Assembly (NCBI GenBank): GCA_009838515.1
Contig: VXRL01000094.1
Coordinates: 1-64,000, forward strand
DNA from: Terriglobia bacterium
GTDB lineage: Bacteria; Acidobacteriota; Terriglobia; Bryobacterales; UBA6623
DNA length: 64,000 bases
Reading direction: 5' to 3'
The position numbers and the translations under genes are program-made. Of the stretch, positions 62,931-64,000 are shown in pieces. Every line of letters starts with the position of its first letter. Position 1 is the first letter of the stretch. Under the pieces are notes generated by a model. The model saw nothing but the letters and a program-made list of their open reading frames with translations, ran no database searches and was not told where the DNA came from.

Positions 62931-64000
62931 ATGACTGCGTCACGGCGGGCATATCAATCCCGGACACCGTCGTCGCGAAGCTGGGCCGAACATTTCGTTT
63001 GCGCCTGGCGGTCCTTGGCGAAGGCACCGGCATTCACGGTCCCGTCGGCACTGACGATCGCGCTCGGGATCGGCGCGACGACCGCCGTCTTCAGCTTGGT
63101 CTATGCGGTGCTGCTGAGACCCTTTCCATACCCGGATGCAGACCGAATGGTGCGCGTGTTCACGGTGGCGGAGAAGGAGCAGGGCGCCGAGCGCAACTGC
63201 TCGCTGCTGGACATCGAGGAGTACAACCGACGCTCGCGCACGGTTGAGAACGTGGGAGGTTACGTGGTCTCCGATTTGCAGATCACCGGCGAGGGCGGAG
63301 CCGAGCCGGTGGTGGTTGCGCGGCTGAACCAAGAGGTGCTCCGCGCCGTCGGCGTGCGGCCGGTGCTGGGACGCTTGTTCACGGCGGAAGAGGACCGCAA
63401 GGGCGGTCCGGTCAACAAGGCGCTGCTGAGCCACGGTCTTTGGCAGGCTCGCTACGGCGGATCGCGGGACGTGCTCGGACGCATGATTCACCTGCCTTCG
63501 GGTGGGCACGAGGTCATCGGCGTCATGCCCGCCGGCTACGGCTATCCCGACCGCGCCACCGTGTGGGCGACGATGGAGAGCTGGTATGCGCTGGGGTTGG
63601 AGCGGTACAGCACCAAGCAGCGCGACCAGCGATGGTATGCGACGGTGGCCCGATTAGCGCCTGATGTGACGCTTGGGCAGGCCCAACAGGAGATGTCGGA
63701 TGTCGCGCGGCAGTTGGCCGACGAGTTCCCCTCGACCAACGCCGGCGTGGACGTGCGCTTGGTGCGTCTGCGGGATGCCGAAGTCGGCGCTGTAGAGCCC
63801 TATCTTTACCTCCTCGCGGGAGGCGTCGGCCTCCTCTTGTTGATCTGTATCTTCAACGTGGCCAACCTGCTGCTGGTGCGCCTGCTGGCTCGCGAAAAGC
63901 AGTACGTCCTCCAGGCGGCCTTGGGCGCCGGACGCATCGAGTTGGCGAAGGGGCTGTTGGCCGAGAGCCTTCTGCTGGCCCTAGCCGGAGGCGCTGGCGG
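62931..64000 (+). CDS. ADOP-type MacB/FtsX permease, truncated by window edge
   Basis: This gene is missing from the ORF track because it runs past base 64000, but the frame is open for the last 1070 bases. The ATG at 62931 follows GGGGGAGGTG, an excellent ribosome site. The first residues are MTASRRAYQSRTPSS, then FVCAWRSLAKAPAFTVPSALTIALGIGATTAVFSLVYAVLLRPFPYP, the ADOP start with first membrane helix. A MacB periplasmic domain (VRPVLGRLFTAEEDRKGG, VIGVMPAGYGYP) and the central helices (YLYLLAGGVGLLLLICIFNVANLLLVRLLAREKQYVLQAALGAGR) follow. At least half of the protein lies beyond the window. It is the third permease of this kind. Confidence 0.9.
   Translation, partial: MTASRRAYQSRTPSSRSWAEHFVCAWRSLAKAPAFTVPSALTIALGIGATTAVFSLVYAVLLRPFPYPDADRMVRVFTVAEKEQGAERNCSLLDIEEYNRRSRTVENVGGYVVSDLQITGEGGAEPVVVARLNQEVLRAVGVRPVLGRLFTAEEDRKGGPVNKALLSHGLWQARYGGSRDVLGRMIHLPSGGHEVIGVMPAGYGYPDRATVWATMESWYALGLERYSTKQRDQRWYATVARLAPDVTLGQAQQEMSDVARQLADEFPSTNAGVDVRLVRLRDAEVGAVEPYLYLLAGGVGLLLLICIFNVANLLLVRLLAREKQYVLQAALGAGRIELAKGLLAESLLLALAGGAG

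Overview
This high-GC 64-kb window most likely comes from a chromosome of an Acidobacteriota bacterium (Solibacter/Bryobacter-like or a related uncultured lineage). The phylum call rests on gene types rather than a marker gene. These are three very long MacB/FtsX permeases of the acidobacterial orphan-permease (ADOP) type, a Ser/Thr kinase fused to a beta-propeller, an acidobacterial-style VWFA protein carrying BON domains, and many Tat-exported oxidoreductases, dehydratases and aminotransferases. No rRNA, CRISPR array or intact insertion sequence was seen. There is one tRNA, tRNA-Ala(CGC).

Layout. 0.2-4 kb: DUF481 envelope protein, CNNM/CBS transporter, Tat-exported Gfo/Idh/MocA oxidoreductase, tRNA-Ala. 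4.2-13.8 kb: acid-sugar/hydroxy-acid block. It has three consecutive enolase-superfamily dehydratases in one minus-strand operon, a split Tm-1 pair (UPF0261 plus PEP-hydrolase-like TIM barrel), a cupin, a LarA-type racemase and a sodium:amino-acid symporter. 14-15.8 kb: small membrane protein, a long structured intergenic region, RmlA-like nucleotidyltransferase. 15.8-17.35 kb: a TlpA-TonB fusion gene lying between two copies of the 3' end of mrp/apbC, which looks like an insertion that duplicated the gene end. 17.35-24.3 kb: suf Fe-S operon (sufB-C-D-S, sufT-like, rrf2, mrp) with an operator-like palindrome upstream. 24.4-33.2 kb: BON-VWFA protein, dnaJ, grpE, TPR protein, accA, a secreted NHL propeller and a metal-binding secreted protein.

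33.2-38.9 kb is an accessory island. It holds a truncated AAA ATPase, an RHH antitoxin and a VapB antitoxin each followed by a stub of a PIN toxin, an intact higBA-type pair, a methyltransferase-HNH endonuclease fusion, and an XRE-ImmA/IrrE protein whose downstream PIN partner carries a frameshift and a stop codon. Three antitoxin-like genes therefore remain beside three dead PIN toxins, next to the unusual methyltransferase-nuclease gene. This is the most interesting stretch of the window.

39-46.9 kb: Tat-exported class V aminotransferase, YdjM-type membrane protein, a second Gfo/Idh/MocA protein, a DUF1080 protein, a periplasmic adaptor plus ABC ATPase lacking an adjacent permease, and an SDR. 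47-64 kb: kinase-propeller, three ADOP permeases without ATPases (the last runs off the right edge and is absent from the ORF track), a HAD phosphatase, a fossil IS630-type transposase, a POTRA/HEAT-like secreted protein, an Fes-type esterase cut by an in-frame TAA, a DinB-like protein and an S41 peptidase. The ATPase/adaptor pair without a permease and the permeases without ATPases could work together, but this is inference only.
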